Assembly: GCF_000282215.1 (NCBI RefSeq)
Contig: NZ_AKJS01000105.1
Coordinates: 18,755-82,754, forward strand
Direction: 5' to 3'
DNA from: Pseudomonas sp. GM21
GTDB taxonomy: Bacteria; Pseudomonadota; Gammaproteobacteria; Pseudomonadales; Pseudomonadaceae
Length of the DNA stretch: 64,000 nt
Under the pieces are notes generated by a model. It did no database searches, had not been told where the DNA came from, and saw only the letters and a list, made by a program, of their open reading frames with translations. Shown piece after piece: positions 36,993 through 47,300 of the stretch; position 1 is the first letter of the stretch, and every line of letters begins with the position of its first letter. Made by a program: the position numbers and the translations under genes.

Positions 36993-39290
36993 ATGTCGTA
37001 TCGCGTCATCATCAGCATGTTTATGCTGCTTCTAAGCTGGGACGCTGTTGCGCAAGGTCCGGCCATTTCTTCTGCTATTTCCTACAGTCGTGACATACAG
37101 CCGATCTTTACCGAAAAGTGCGTCGCCTGCCACGCATGCAATGATGCCGCTTGTCAGCTCAACCTCGGCAGTGGCGAAGGAGCGGCACGTGGCGCGACGA
37201 AAGTCCCGGTCTACGACGGCGATCGCGTCACCGCTGCTGCACCGACCCGGCTGTTTTACGATGCTTCTGGCAAGCAAGCCTGGCAGCAAAAGGGGTTTTT
37301 TCCGGTGCTTGACGCCCAGGGCAGTCAGGCCGCGTTGATGGCGCGAATGCTTGAACTGGGCCACAACACCCCGTTGCAACCCAATGCCAAAATTCCGCAA
37401 GACATCGTGCTGGGGCTGAACCGGGAAAACATGTGCGCCACACCGGCGCAATTCGACGGTTACGCCCGTTCGCACCCCAAAGAGGGTATGCCGCTGGCAG
37501 TCACTGGCCTGACCGATCAGCAATACCAGACGCTGCAGCGCTGGCTGGCGTCAGGTGCGCCGATTGATGAGCAAGGGCTGGTACCGAGCGCGCAAGAGGC
37601 GTTGCAGGTGGTGCAGTGGGAAAACCTGCTCAACGCGCCCGGCTCCCGGCAAAGCCTGGTGGCGCGCTGGCTGTTCGAGCACTGGTTTCTTGCGCATATC
37701 TACTTCAAGGACGGCGAGCCTGGGCACTTCTTCCAGTGGGTGCGTTCACGTACGCCAACCGGCCAGCCGATTGACCTGATTACCACACGCCGTCCGAATG
37801 ACGACCCTGGCACGCAGGTGTATTACCGTTTGTGGCCGGTGCAGGGTGTGATTGTGCAGAAGACGCACATTACCTATGCGCTGAGTGCGGCGAAGATGGC
37901 GCGGGTCAAAAGCCTGTTTTACAGCGGCAACTGGCAGGTCGATGCCTTGCCCGGTTATGGGCCGGAGCGGCGGGCCAATCCGTTTACCACGTTTGAAGCA
38001 ATCCCGGCGCAGGCGCGTTATCAGTTCATGCTCGATAACGCCGAGTACTTTGTGCGCACCTTCATTCGCGGCCCGGTGTGCCGTGGCCAGATTGCCACCG
38101 ATGTGATCCGTGATCACTTCTGGGCGCTGTTCCAGGCCCCTGATCACGACCTCTATATCATCGACCCCAACTATCGCGGGCAGGCCACGCCGTTGCTGGC
38201 CATGCCCGGCCAAAACGATGACGTCGGCAGCGTCTTGAGCCTGTGGCATGACTACCGCGACAAACGTAACGAGTACGAAGTGCTGCGCCGGGACAGCTAC
38301 GCCGACGCACCGGCACCCAGCTGGTCGACCTTGTGGGCGGGGAATGACAACGCGCTGCTGAGCATCTTCCGGCACTTCGACAGTGCTTCGGTGAACAAGG
38401 GCCTGATCGGCGACGTGCCGCAAACGATGTGGTTGTTCGACTTCCCGCTGCTGGAGCGCACTTACTATCAACTGGCGGTGAACTTCGATGTGTTCGGCAA
38501 CGTTTCCCATCAGGCCCAGACCCGTCTGTATTTCGACCTGATCCGTAACGGCGCCGAGCAGAACTTCCTGCGCCTGATGCCGGCCGACTCCCGGGACGGC
38601 TACCTCGACGATTGGTACCAGGACGGCGGCAAGGTCAAGATGTGGCTGAACTACGAGGCCATCGATGACGACAAACCGACCGCGCTGAAACTCGACGAAA
38701 AAGACCCCAAGCGCGACTTCGCCACGCAATTGCTGGCCCGTTACGGCGATCTCAACGCCAGGCCCGATCCGATCAACCGGTGCTCAGGCGCGTATTGCTC
38801 ACGGCCCAATATCGACCCGGCCTTGCAGGACGCCGAACAGGATTTGAGTCGCCTGACTTCGCGCCCGGCGGCGGGATTGAAGGTCATCGACCAGTTGCCC
38901 GAAGCGACAATGCTGCGCATCGAAACCGCGAGCGGTAAACGCGAGGTCTACAGCCTGCTGCGCAACCGTGCGCACAGCAACGTGGCGTTCCTGGTCGGTG
39001 AGTCTTGGCGCTATCAGCCGGGGCTCGACACGCTGACGATTTACCCGGGCGTACTCAGTAGTTATCCGAACTTCATGTTCAACATCCCGGCGGACCAAGT
39101 ACCGGCCTTCGTTGATGCGATGGAGAGTGCCAAGGATGCGGATAGCTTCGAGAAAATCGTCGAACGTTGGGGGATTCGCCGCAGTCATCCTCAATTCTGG
39201 TTCTATTTCCACGACCTCAGCCGATACGTCCATGAGACCGACCCGGTGGAAGAGGGCGTGCTGGACATGAACCGCTACGAAAACCTCTGA
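36993..39290 (+). CDS. cti: Periplasmic fatty acid cis/trans isomerase Cti
   Basis: 765 residues. An N-terminal signal peptide ([20 protein letters not shown]) leads to a haem c-binding motif CVACH in [20 protein letters not shown] (about residue 45), then a long Cti-specific domain (for example [20 protein letters not shown] and [20 protein letters not shown]). Cti converts cis- to trans-unsaturated fatty acids in phospholipids without reducing power, rigidifying the membrane during solvent or heat shock; it is typical of Pseudomonas and Vibrio. The start at 36993 places the signal peptide at the N-terminus, with AGGG close upstream; the frame extends 30 codons further but without a signal. 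It is monocistronic, ended by a REP doublet. Confidence 0.95.
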   Translation: MSYRVIISMFMLLLSWDAVAQGPAISSAISYSRDIQPIFTEKCVACHACNDAACQLNLGSGEGAARGATKVPVYDGDRVTAAAPTRLFYDASGKQAWQQKGFFPVLDAQGSQAALMARMLELGHNTPLQPNAKIPQDIVLGLNRENMCATPAQFDGYARSHPKEGMPLAVTGLTDQQYQTLQRWLASGAPIDEQGLVPSAQEALQVVQWENLLNAPGSRQSLVARWLFEHWFLAHIYFKDGEPGHFFQWVRSRTPTGQPIDLITTRRPNDDPGTQVYYRLWPVQGVIVQKTHITYALSAAKMARVKSLFYSGNWQVDALPGYGPERRANPFTTFEAIPAQARYQFMLDNAEYFVRTFIRGPVCRGQIATDVIRDHFWALFQAPDHDLYIIDPNYRGQATPLLAMPGQNDDVGSVLSLWHDYRDKRNEYEVLRRDSYADAPAPSWSTLWAGNDNALLSIFRHFDSASVNKGLIGDVPQTMWLFDFPLLERTYYQLAVNFDVFGNVSHQAQTRLYFDLIRNGAEQNFLRLMPADSRDGYLDDWYQDGGKVKMWLNYEAIDDDKPTALKLDEKDPKRDFATQLLARYGDLNARPDPINRCSGAYCSRPNIDPALQDAEQDLSRLTSRPAAGLKVIDQLPEATMLRIETASGKREVYSLLRNRAHSNVAFLVGESWRYQPGLDTLTIYPGVLSSYPNFMFNIPADQVPAFVDAMESAKDADSFEKIVERWGIRRSHPQFWFYFHDLSRYVHETDPVEEGVLDMNRYENL

Positions 39291-39302
39291 TTCACACACT
39301 AA

Positions 39303-39398
39303 CCCTGTGGGAGCGGGCTTGCCCGCGAAGAGTGCGTCACATTCAGCATAAATGTTGATTGACCTGACGCTTTCGCGAGCAAGCCCACTCCCACAGGG
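39303..39398. repeat. REP doublet (GGGCTTGCCCGC subtype)
   Basis: Inverted arms CCCTGTGGGAGCGGGCTTGC and TTCGCGAGCAAGCCCACTCC with CACAGGG, about 45 bases apart, between cti and nfuA. Confidence 0.88.
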
Positions 39399-39431
39399 AA
39401 TTGCCGGGATCTTTCCTGACAAAAATACTAG

Positions 39432-40073
<642 letters not shown>

Positions 40074-40091
40074 GGTGTTCGCTGCGAACAT

Positions 40092-40123
40092 AAAAAACGG
40101 CACCCGTGAGTGCCGTTTTTTTT
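40092..40123 (+). terminator. Rho-independent terminator of nfuA
   Basis: AAAAAACGGCAC, a short loop, GTGCCGTTTTTTTT: a stem with A-run and T-run on either side, 18 bases after the nfuA stop. The A-run makes it usable on both strands, also for cobM. Confidence 0.95.
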
Positions 40124-40230
40124 GATCGTTCCCATGCTCCGCGTGGGAATGCAGCCCGGGACGCTCCGCGTCCCATATACGGACGCAGATCGTCCGTTAA
40201 GGCATTCCCACGCAGAGCGCGGGAACGATC
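40124..40230. repeat. GATCGTTCCCA-type inverted repeat, copy 1
   Basis: Ends GATCGTTCCCATGCTCCGCG and a terminal GCGGGAACGATC form inverted arms around an internal GGACGCTCCGCGTCC segment. The same architecture recurs at 48174-48281. This is a second Pseudomonas repeat family, distinct from the GTGGGAGCGAGC REPs. Confidence 0.85.
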
Positions 40231-40233
40231 ATC

Positions 40234-40980
40234 TCAGGGGCGATACAAGTGCGCATGCCCCGCGCGATACAGTGACGACTCACTGAACTGGTCACTCCCC
40301 AACACCCGACCCACCAGAATCAACGCCGTCCGTCGAAATCCCTTCGCTTCAACCTTCCCGGCAATGTCTTCAAGCGTCCCCACCACCCAATCCTGATCCG
40401 GCCACGTCGCCCGGTGAATCACCGCAATCGGACAGTCCGCGCCGTAATGCGGCAGGAGTTCAGCGAGGATTTTTTCCAGGTGATTAACGCCCAGATGAAT
40501 GGCCATGGTCGCCCCGTGTTGCGCCAGACTGCCCAATTCTTCTCCCGCCGGCATGGCGGTCTTGTCGGCGTAGCGGGTCAGGATCACGCTCTGCGACACG
40601 TCCGGCAGGGTCAGTTCCGCCCCTAAAAGCGCCGCACACGCCGCCGTCGCCGTGACGCCCGGAACGATTTCAAACGGAATACCAAGCTCGCGCAGGTGGC
40701 GAATCTGCTCGCCAATGGCGCCATACAGGCTCGGATCACCGGAATGCACTCGCGCCACATCCTGTCCGTTGGCGTGGGCGGTTTTGATCAGCTCGATGAT
40801 CTGTTCCAGGTGTAATTCGGCGCTGTTGACCACCTGTTCGGCGCGGTGGCCTTCCAGCACGGCCGCAGGCACCAGGGAGCCGGCATAGATGATCACCGGG
40901 CAGCTGCGAATCAGCCGCTGGCCTTTGACCGTTATCAGTTCCGGGTCACCGGGCCCTGCACCAATGAAATAGACGGTCAT
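40234..40980 (-). CDS. cobM: Precorrin-4 C11-methyltransferase
   Basis: 248 residues. It has the SAM-dependent tetrapyrrole methylase fold: the start MTVYFIGAGPGDPELITVKG and the mid-region VHSGDPSLYGAIGEQIRHL are diagnostic, and the family of C11-methyltransferases (CobM/CbiF) shows the motif GVTATAACAALLGAELTLPD seen here. It methylates C-11 of precorrin-4 in aerobic cobalamin synthesis. ATG at 40980 follows AGGAA. It lies 81 bases downstream of cobE on the same strand and is the last gene in the riboswitch-preceded cbtB–cbtA–cobE–cobM series. Confidence 0.96.
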   Translation of the reverse strand: MTVYFIGAGPGDPELITVKGQRLIRSCPVIIYAGSLVPAAVLEGHRAEQVVNSAELHLEQIIELIKTAHANGQDVARVHSGDPSLYGAIGEQIRHLRELGIPFEIVPGVTATAACAALLGAELTLPDVSQSVILTRYADKTAMPAGEELGSLAQHGATMAIHLGVNHLEKILAELLPHYGADCPIAVIHRATWPDQDWVVGTLEDIAGKVEAKGFRRTALILVGRVLGSDQFSESSLYRAGHAHLYRP

Positions 40981-41061
40981 TGTCAGTTCCTGTGAAAAAA
41001 GAGGCCGAGCCAGGCTTCAGATGAAGATTGCTCATGATCGAAGGCGCGATTATCGGGGGGG

Positions 41062-41475
41062 TTATGCAACAACTGCCAATGCCAGGGTCGCTTGAGCAAA
41101 TTTTTGTCGGGGGATCAGCAGTTTTGCCGGCACCTGGGCCAGCTGTTCGGCTAATGCCAGGGCGGCACTTTCAGCCACGCCGTAGCAGCCGGTGCGTTCG
41201 AACGCGATGTCCGAATGATGGCTGAGTTGGGGACGATAACCGGCCAATTGTTCGCTGCTGAAATACATCAATGGCAGTGCGAGGTGCTCTGCGAGTTCGA
41301 TCAGGCCAGGCTCATCACGCTTCAAGTCGATGCTGGCCAGCGCCGTGATCTCATGTAGTCCGATTTGATGCGCCTGTAAGGCCTGATCGAGCAAAGCCCG
41401 CAACGTGCCGGCGGGGCAGCCGCGCTGGCAGCCCAGGCCGACCACGAGCGTCGGCACTGTGCCAGCCTCTGTCAT
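41062..41475 (-). CDS. cobE: CobE cobalamin biosynthesis protein (CbiG C-terminal-like)
   Basis: 137 residues. It resembles the C-terminal domain of CbiG and the CobE family: LVVGLGCQRGCPAGTLRALL at the start, then ITALASIDLKRDEPGLIELA and a late GCYGVAESAALAL. CobE is genetically tied to aerobic cobalamin synthesis, near the precorrin-4/-5 steps, but its catalytic role is unresolved. Its ATG overlaps the cbtA stop as ATGA, so translation is coupled; cobM follows. The operon combines cobalt uptake and ring methylation genes. Confidence 0.93.
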   Translation of the reverse strand: MTEAGTVPTLVVGLGCQRGCPAGTLRALLDQALQAHQIGLHEITALASIDLKRDEPGLIELAEHLALPLMYFSSEQLAGYRPQLSHHSDIAFERTGCYGVAESAALALAEQLAQVPAKLLIPRQKFAQATLALAVVA

Positions 41476-42179
41476 GCGTGGTATTGACTATCGCTTTTGC
41501 GGCGGAACAACCAGGCACTGATCAGGCCCAGGGCCAGCCAGAACGCCACGTTGGTCAACTGCGAAGCGATCTTGAACTGAGTTTCCAGCGCTTGCGGTGC
41601 GAGCATCGAATGCACCTCCGGTTGTGGTGCGCCGATCACGTGCGGAACGGCCAGAATCGCCACGCCGAGAACCTTCATCAACCAGTGACGGCTGAACACG
41701 ATCAACGCGATACCGACAGCTGTGGAGGCGGCTGTGCCGATCCACCACATTTGCCGTTGAGCCAGATCAGCTGCAGCAGTACCTGGCAGTTCCGGCGGCA
41801 GGCCAAGGGTCGGCGCCAACACGAAGGTCGCATAACCCGCCAGACCCCAGAGCAGGCCCTGAGACGTTTTGGTCGGTGCGCGCAGGGTGTACAGGCCGGC
41901 AAGCATCAGGGCAAAACCAACGGCTACCACCAGGTTGCCGCCGGTAGTCGACAGCACGCGCTGCCAGCCGTCTTCCGGCTCCCAGGCTTCGGCACTGTGG
42001 GTGTGACCTGCCATGGTGCCGTCGACGTGTTCATGGGGTTGAACCACCGCCGGCTCGGTTTTTTCGTAGGTTTCCGCCTGGACGATCAACGGTGCGACCC
42101 AGAAACTTTGTAGCAGAGTCAGCAACAGGGCGGCCAACAGCCCGGTGAAACCAGCGGTTTGCGCTATACGCTTGAACAT
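41472..42179 (-). CDS. cbtA: CbtA cobalt transporter subunit
   Basis: 235 residues. Several hydrophobic segments (about 8-30, 80-98, 110-125, 150-170, 180-195, 210-228), with a periplasmic histidine-containing loop (PHEHVDGTMAGHTHSAEAWE) between the first two: CbtA family. CbtAB is a predicted cobalt transporter whose genes lie behind cobalamin riboswitches. The start at 42179 (MFKRIAQTAGFTGLL) follows cbtB by 11 bases; a longer open frame overlapping cbtB is rejected. The stop overlaps cobE by 4 bases. Confidence 0.94.
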   Translation of the reverse strand: MFKRIAQTAGFTGLLAALLLTLLQSFWVAPLIVQAETYEKTEPAVVQPHEHVDGTMAGHTHSAEAWEPEDGWQRVLSTTGGNLVVAVGFALMLAGLYTLRAPTKTSQGLLWGLAGYATFVLAPTLGLPPELPGTAAADLAQRQMWWIGTAASTAVGIALIVFSRHWLMKVLGVAILAVPHVIGAPQPEVHSMLAPQALETQFKIASQLTNVAFWLALGLISAWLFRRKSDSQYHA

Positions 42180-42190
42180 GTCGGCAGCTC

Positions 42191-42394
42191 TCAATGGCAC
42201 GGAAAAGCGGCGCTGTGACGGGTATCGTGCGCGGCGTTGTGGACCGCTTCGATGTGCGAGAAACCGGCGAAATACACAAGGCTCGCGCCCAGGATCGACG
42301 CACAAACGGCGGCGGTCAGGCGTTGGCTCAGGGTTGAAGTGGTGCTGGCGGTGCGTTTGTCCGTGTTGCTGCCGGTGCTGCTGATGATCGACAT
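42191..42394 (-). CDS. cbtB: CbtB cobalt transporter subunit
   Basis: 67 residues. One membrane span (about 26-44: LTAAVCASILGASLVYFAG) and a conserved C-terminus HNAAHDTRHSAAFPCH whose histidines are thought to receive cobalt. This tail is the defining mark of the CbtB family. ATG at 42394 follows AGAGGGAAG. First gene after the minus-strand cobalamin riboswitch (42527-42727), so high B12 should switch it off. Confidence 0.96.
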   Translation of the reverse strand: MSIISSTGSNTDKRTASTTSTLSQRLTAAVCASILGASLVYFAGFSHIEAVHNAAHDTRHSAAFPCH

Positions 42395-42526
42395 GGCGCT
42401 TCCCTCTGGTCTGTCAGCGGGTGAATAGAGCGCATGGAAAACCCCTGCGAGTCGGGCACGCAGACGTCAAACAGCGCCCGCCCACCGCGGGTTTGTTGTT
42501 CAGTGACCGTAACGATCACTTTGTGT

Positions 42527-42727
42527 TGCGGGCCGGTCTCCGGGCTCACGAGGGGCGCAGGCTTTCGCCTTGACCTGCAAGCATCACCTTCCCATGCCGA
42601 ACTGCTGGCACAGTGGATTTGATGCTTCGCTCGCTTACCGTTGCGGGGGCAGCACCGGACTGACATGGCTTTGAGTAAAGCACACGATTCACCGGTTTCC
42701 CGTTTCACCCTGTGAAGGGCACCCGTA
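42527..42727 (-). promoter_or_regulatory. Cobalamin riboswitch upstream of cbtB
   Basis: On the minus strand the RNA shows the B12-riboswitch elements in order: GAAACGGGAAACCGGTG, the invariant GCTGCCCCCGCAACGGTAAG (B12 box), and GAGCCCGGAGACCGGCC. Its end lies about 130 bases before the cbtB start. It is expected to repress cbtB–cbtA–cobE–cobM when adenosylcobalamin is abundant. Confidence 0.95.
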
Positions 42728-42805
42728 ACAAAGTGCGTAGGAGAGCATGGGCGGGGGATTCGCGTCAATTGCTATGGGTTCTCAACTCGGGACCGAGGCG
42801 CATCA

Positions 42806-42870
42806 TTCGCGAGCAGGCTCGCTCCCACAGGTGACCGCGTTCCAATGTGGGAGCGAGCCTGCTCGCGAAG
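42806..42870. repeat. REP doublet between two cobalamin riboswitches
   Basis: TCGCGAGCAGGCTCGCTCCC and its reverse complement with a short (about 16-base) centre, a compact palindrome. It lies between the divergent riboswitches. The rest of 42395-43232 holds only the two riboswitches and their promoters. Confidence 0.9.
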
Positions 42871-42929
42871 GACGCGCCGCCGATGTCATGTGAACATTGA
42901 CCCGCCCCAGCGCGATGCGTAGCCTTGCG

Positions 42930-43117
42930 CATTCGAGGTTCTTCGGCGCATGCCGAAGCTAAGAAGGGAACGCGGTCAATGCCGCGGCTGCCCCCGCAAC
43001 TGTGAACGGTTCAGTTTCTGCCATGCCACTGCATGCGCCAGCCATGGCGCGAGCGGGAAGGCGCAGCAACCGCCAGTCAAACGACTGGCCAGCCGTCAGC
43101 CAGGAGACCTGCCTCGA
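42930..43117 (+). promoter_or_regulatory. Cobalamin riboswitch upstream of cobW
   Basis: Plus-strand elements in order: GAGGTTCTTCGGCGCATGCC with its helix partner, AAGAAGGGAACGCGGT, the B12 box GGCTGCCCCCGCAACTGTGA, and a closing GTCAGCCAGGAGACCTGCC. It ends about 115 bases before cobW. It is the divergent counterpart of the cbtB riboswitch. Confidence 0.95.
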
Positions 43118-43232
43118 CACAGATTCTCACTTTCAACCGGGCGGGGTGATCCGGTGGCGAACTCTTCAGGCATGCGCGTGCGCGTTGCCGGTTGTCGTCC
43201 CGTATGCCCGCCACCTTGCCAAAGGGCATCCG

Positions 43233-44306
43233 ATGAAAACACTGGCCAAACTCCCCGTCACCATCGTTACCGGCTTTCTCGGTTCGGGCAAAACCACCTT
43301 GCTGCGGCACATGCTCGACAACGCTCAGGGCCGTCGCATCGCGGTGATCGTCAACGAGTTCGGCGAGTTGGGCATTGACGGCGAAATCCTCAAGCAGTGC
43401 TCCATCGGCTGCACCGAAGAAGAAGCCAATGGCCGCGTTTATGAATTGGCCAACGGCTGCCTGTGCTGCACCGTTCAGGAAGAATTCTTCCCGGTGATGC
43501 GCGAACTGGTGGCCCGTCGCGGTGACCTCGACCATATCCTCATCGAAACCTCGGGCCTGGCCCTACCCAAGCCACTGGTTCAAGCCTTCCAGTGGCCGGA
43601 AATCCGCAGTGCCTGCACCGTTGACGCCGTCATCACCGTGGTCGACAGCCCGGCCGTGGCCGCCGGCACCTTCGCGGCGTTCCCGGATCAGGTCGACGCC
43701 CAGCGCAAACTCGACCCCAACCTGGACCACGAATCGCCGCTGCACGAGTTGTTCGCCGATCAACTGGCCAGCGCCGACCTGGTGATTCTCAACAAGGCTG
43801 ACCTGATCAGCCCTGAAGACCTGGCCCGCGTTCGCCTCGAAGTCGCCGAAGAGTTGCCGCCCGCGGTAAAAGTCATCGAAGCCAGCAGCGGTCGCCTGCC
43901 ACTGGACGTGTTGATCGGTCTCGGTGCCGGTTCCGAAGAACACATCGACAGCCGTCACAGCCACCACGATCACCACCATGAAGGTGAAGACGGCCATCAC
44001 GATGAGCATGACCACGACGCGTTCGATTCCATTTCCATCGAACTGCCGCAAGCCGACGAAAGCCTGCTGATGGATGCGCTGACGCTACTGGTGGTCCAGC
44101 ACGGCATCCTGCGGGTCAAAGGTTTCGCGGCGATCCCGAACAAACCGATGCGCTTGCTGATTCAGGGCGTGGGCACGCGTTTCGACAAGCACTTTGACCG
44201 TCAGTGGGGCGCCGATGAAGCGCGTACCACGCGCCTGGTATTGATTGGCCAGGAACTGGACGCCGCGCAACTCGAAGCGCAATTGCGCGCAGCGCTCAGC
44301 GTTTAA
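43233..44306 (+). CDS. cobW: CobW GTPase, cobalt metallochaperone
   Basis: 357 residues of the COG0523 G3E GTPase family. Walker A GFLGSGKT at 14-21, the metal-binding CxCC (C76, C78, C79 in NGCLCC), a guanine-specificity NKAD, and a histidine-rich linker (HSHHDHHHEGEDGHHDEHDH at about 240) before the C-terminal CobW domain. CobW is believed to deliver Co(II) to the CobN chelatase. The start at 43233 follows AAGGG; an open frame extends back into the riboswitch but has no translation signal. It is 3 bases from cobN, and the whole unit (cobW–cobN–chlI/D) lies behind the plus-strand riboswitch. Confidence 0.96.
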   Translation: MKTLAKLPVTIVTGFLGSGKTTLLRHMLDNAQGRRIAVIVNEFGELGIDGEILKQCSIGCTEEEANGRVYELANGCLCCTVQEEFFPVMRELVARRGDLDHILIETSGLALPKPLVQAFQWPEIRSACTVDAVITVVDSPAVAAGTFAAFPDQVDAQRKLDPNLDHESPLHELFADQLASADLVILNKADLISPEDLARVRLEVAEELPPAVKVIEASSGRLPLDVLIGLGAGSEEHIDSRHSHHDHHHEGEDGHHDEHDHDAFDSISIELPQADESLLMDALTLLVVQHGILRVKGFAAIPNKPMRLLIQGVGTRFDKHFDRQWGADEARTTRLVLIGQELDAAQLEAQLRAALSV

Positions 44307-44309
44307 GCC

Positions 44310-47300
44310 ATGCACCTGCTCAGGACCCAGCCCGGCGGTTTCGTGTCGGATGACAACATCGCCGACCTCGGACAAACCCCCGCCGAGCTGGTGATCCTGT
44401 GCAGCGGCGATTCCAGCCTCGCGCTGCTCGCTGAAGCCGCGCAGCAACTGCCCGACGACTACCCGAGCGTGCGCCTGGCCAACCCGATGCAGGTGCAGAA
44501 TCACGCGTCGGTCGATCTGTACGTCGACGAAGTGTTGCGTCACGCCAAAGTGATCCTGATCTCGCTGCACGGTGGCATCGCCTATTGGCGGTATGGCGTC
44601 GAGCGGCTGGTGCAATTGTCCGAACGGGGCGTGCAGCTGATTCTGGTGCCGGGCGATGATCGCCCGGACCCGGAACTCAGCGACCTCAGCACGGTGGTAG
44701 CGCAAGACCGTGACCGGCTCTGGCAGTTTTTGCGGCAGGGCGGCATGGGCAATGCCCTGGACTTTTTCCGCTGCCTGGCTAATCGTTGGTTGGGTCGCGA
44801 TTACACTTGGGCCGAGCCGCAAGTTCTGCCGCGTACGGCGATTTACCACCCGCACAAAAGCCCCGCAGAGCTGAAGGATTGGCAAGCCGACTGGCAAACC
44901 GAGCAACCGGTGGCGGCGGTGCTGTTTTACCGCTCGCATTTGCAGGCGGCCAATACCGGTTTCATCGACGTTTTCTGCCAGCGTTTGCAAGCGGCAGGGT
45001 TAAACCCCTTGCCGATTGCCGTGGCCAGTTTGAAAGAGCCCGGCTGCCTGGCGGTGGTCGAGGATTGGCTGGATGAAGTCGGGGCAGGGGTGATTCTGAA
45101 CACCACCGGTTTCGCCCAATCCAGCCCCGAAGCGCCGCACCTGCGACCGTTTCGTCGCAACATTCCGGTGATCCAGGCGATTTGCGCTCAAGACAACGAG
45201 CCCGGTTGGCGCGCCAGCGAGCAGGGCCTCGGTCCGCGCGACCTGGCGATGCACATCGCGTTGCCGGAACTGGACGGCCGAATCATCAGCCGTCCGATCA
45301 GTTTCAAGGACCTGGCGTGGCGCAGCGAGCGCAGTCAGTCCGATGTGGTTTGTTATCGACCACAGCCGGAACGCATGGATTTTGTCGCCGAACTGGCACG
45401 ACGCTGGATCGATCTGGCGCGGGTGCCGAACAGCGAAAAACGCATTGCCCTGATCCTTGCCAACTACCCGACCCGTGATGGGCGCATCGGCAATGGCGTC
45501 GGCCTCGACACCCCGGCCGCCGCGTTGAACATCCTGCGTGCGCTGCATAAGGAAGGTTATCCGTTGCCGGCCGGATTACCGGGCAGCGGCACCGCGTTGA
45601 TCCAGCAACTACTCGGCGGCGTCAGCAACGACCTCGACACCCTCGACCAGCGTCCCTGCCACCAAAGCCTTGCGCTGGACGATTACAACCGGATGTTCGA
45701 CGCCTTGCCCGAAGAGAATCGCCAAGCCGTGCTGGAACGCTGGGGCACACCCGAAAGCGATCCGATGTACCGTGGCGGACGCATGATGATCGCGGGACTG
45801 CGCTTCGGTTTGACTTTCGTCGGCATTCAACCGGCGCGTGGTTATCAGGTCGACCCGAGTGCGGTGTATCACGACCCGGACCTGGTGCCGCCGCACGGCT
45901 ATCTGGCGTTCTACTTCTGGCTGCGCAACACCTATGGCGCCCACGGCGTAATCCACGTCGGCAAGCACGGCAACCTCGAATGGCTGCCGGGCAAAGGTGT
46001 CGGGTTGTCGCAAAGCTGCTGGCCGGACGCACTGCTCGGGCCGCTGCCGAACATTTATCCTTTTATAGTCAACGATCCGGGCGAGGGCGCGCAGGCCAAG
46101 CGCCGCACCCAAGCGGTGATCATCGACCACCTGATGCCGCCGCTGACCCGCGCTGAAACCTACGGGCCTCTGCGCAACCTTGAACTGCTGGCCGACGAAT
46201 ATTACGAAGCGCAACTGCTCGACCCGCGCCGCGCCCGGGAGTTGCAGCGCGACATTCTGCAACTGGTGCGCGAGACGCACATCGACCGCGAGCTGCAACT
46301 GGACGAAAAACTCGACAGCGACGCCGATGCGGCGATCTGGTTGCCGCGTCTGGACACGTACCTGTGCGACTTGAAGGAATCGCAGATTCGCGATGGCCTG
46401 CACATCTTCGGCGAGTCACCGACCGGGCGGTTGCGTATCGACACGTTGCTGGCCTTGCTGCGAATTCCCCGGGGTGATGGCCGTGGTGCGCAATCGAGTT
46501 TGTTGCGGGCGTTGGCGAAAGCGTTCGAGCTGGGTTTCGATCCGCTGGATTGCGTGTTGGCCGAGCCTTGGACTGGACCGCGTCCAGCTGAACTGCAATC
46601 GTTCAATGATGAAGCCTGGCGCACGGCGGGTGATGCGCGTGAACGTCTGGAACTGTTCGCCGCTGACCTGATCTCGCAAACTTTGAATACCAACCCCGGC
46701 CCCTGTGGGAGCGAGCCTGCTCGCGAAAGCGGCGGGTCAATCGACATCAATGTTGAATGTTCAACCGCTTCGCGAGCAGGCTCGCTCCCACAGGAGGCGC
46801 GCTGGGCCGAAGTGCACGCGATCATCGACAACCTGCGCGAAGTCGTCGCCCCACGTCTGGATGCCTGCGGCCCAGCGGAAATGCGCGGCCTGCTTGATGC
46901 CTTGAGCGGGCGCTTCGTCCCGGCCGGCCCCAGCGGCGCACCCAGTCGCGGTCGTCTCGACGTGCTGCCGACCGGGCGCAATTTCTACTCGGTGGACGTG
47001 CGCAACCTGCCGACCACCACCGCGTGGCGCATCGGCTTCCAGTCAGCCAACCTGATCCTTGAACGACACCTGCAAGACCACGGCGATCACTTGCGCCAAC
47101 TCGGCCTGTCGGTCTGGGGCACCGCGACCATGCGCACCGGCGGCGACGACATCGCCCAGGCCATGGCGCTGATGGGCGTGCGTCCGGTCTGGGCGACGGG
47201 CAGTCAGCGGGTCGACGATTTCGAAATTCTGCCACTGAGCTTGCTCGACCGTCCGCGTGTGGACGTGACCTTGCGCGTTTCCGGATTCTTCCGTGATGCC

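Noticed and set aside
43002..43232. Upstream extension of cobW
   Set aside because: This stretch is the cobalamin riboswitch and leader; the ATG at 43233 has a Shine-Dalgarno and matches the CobW N-terminus.
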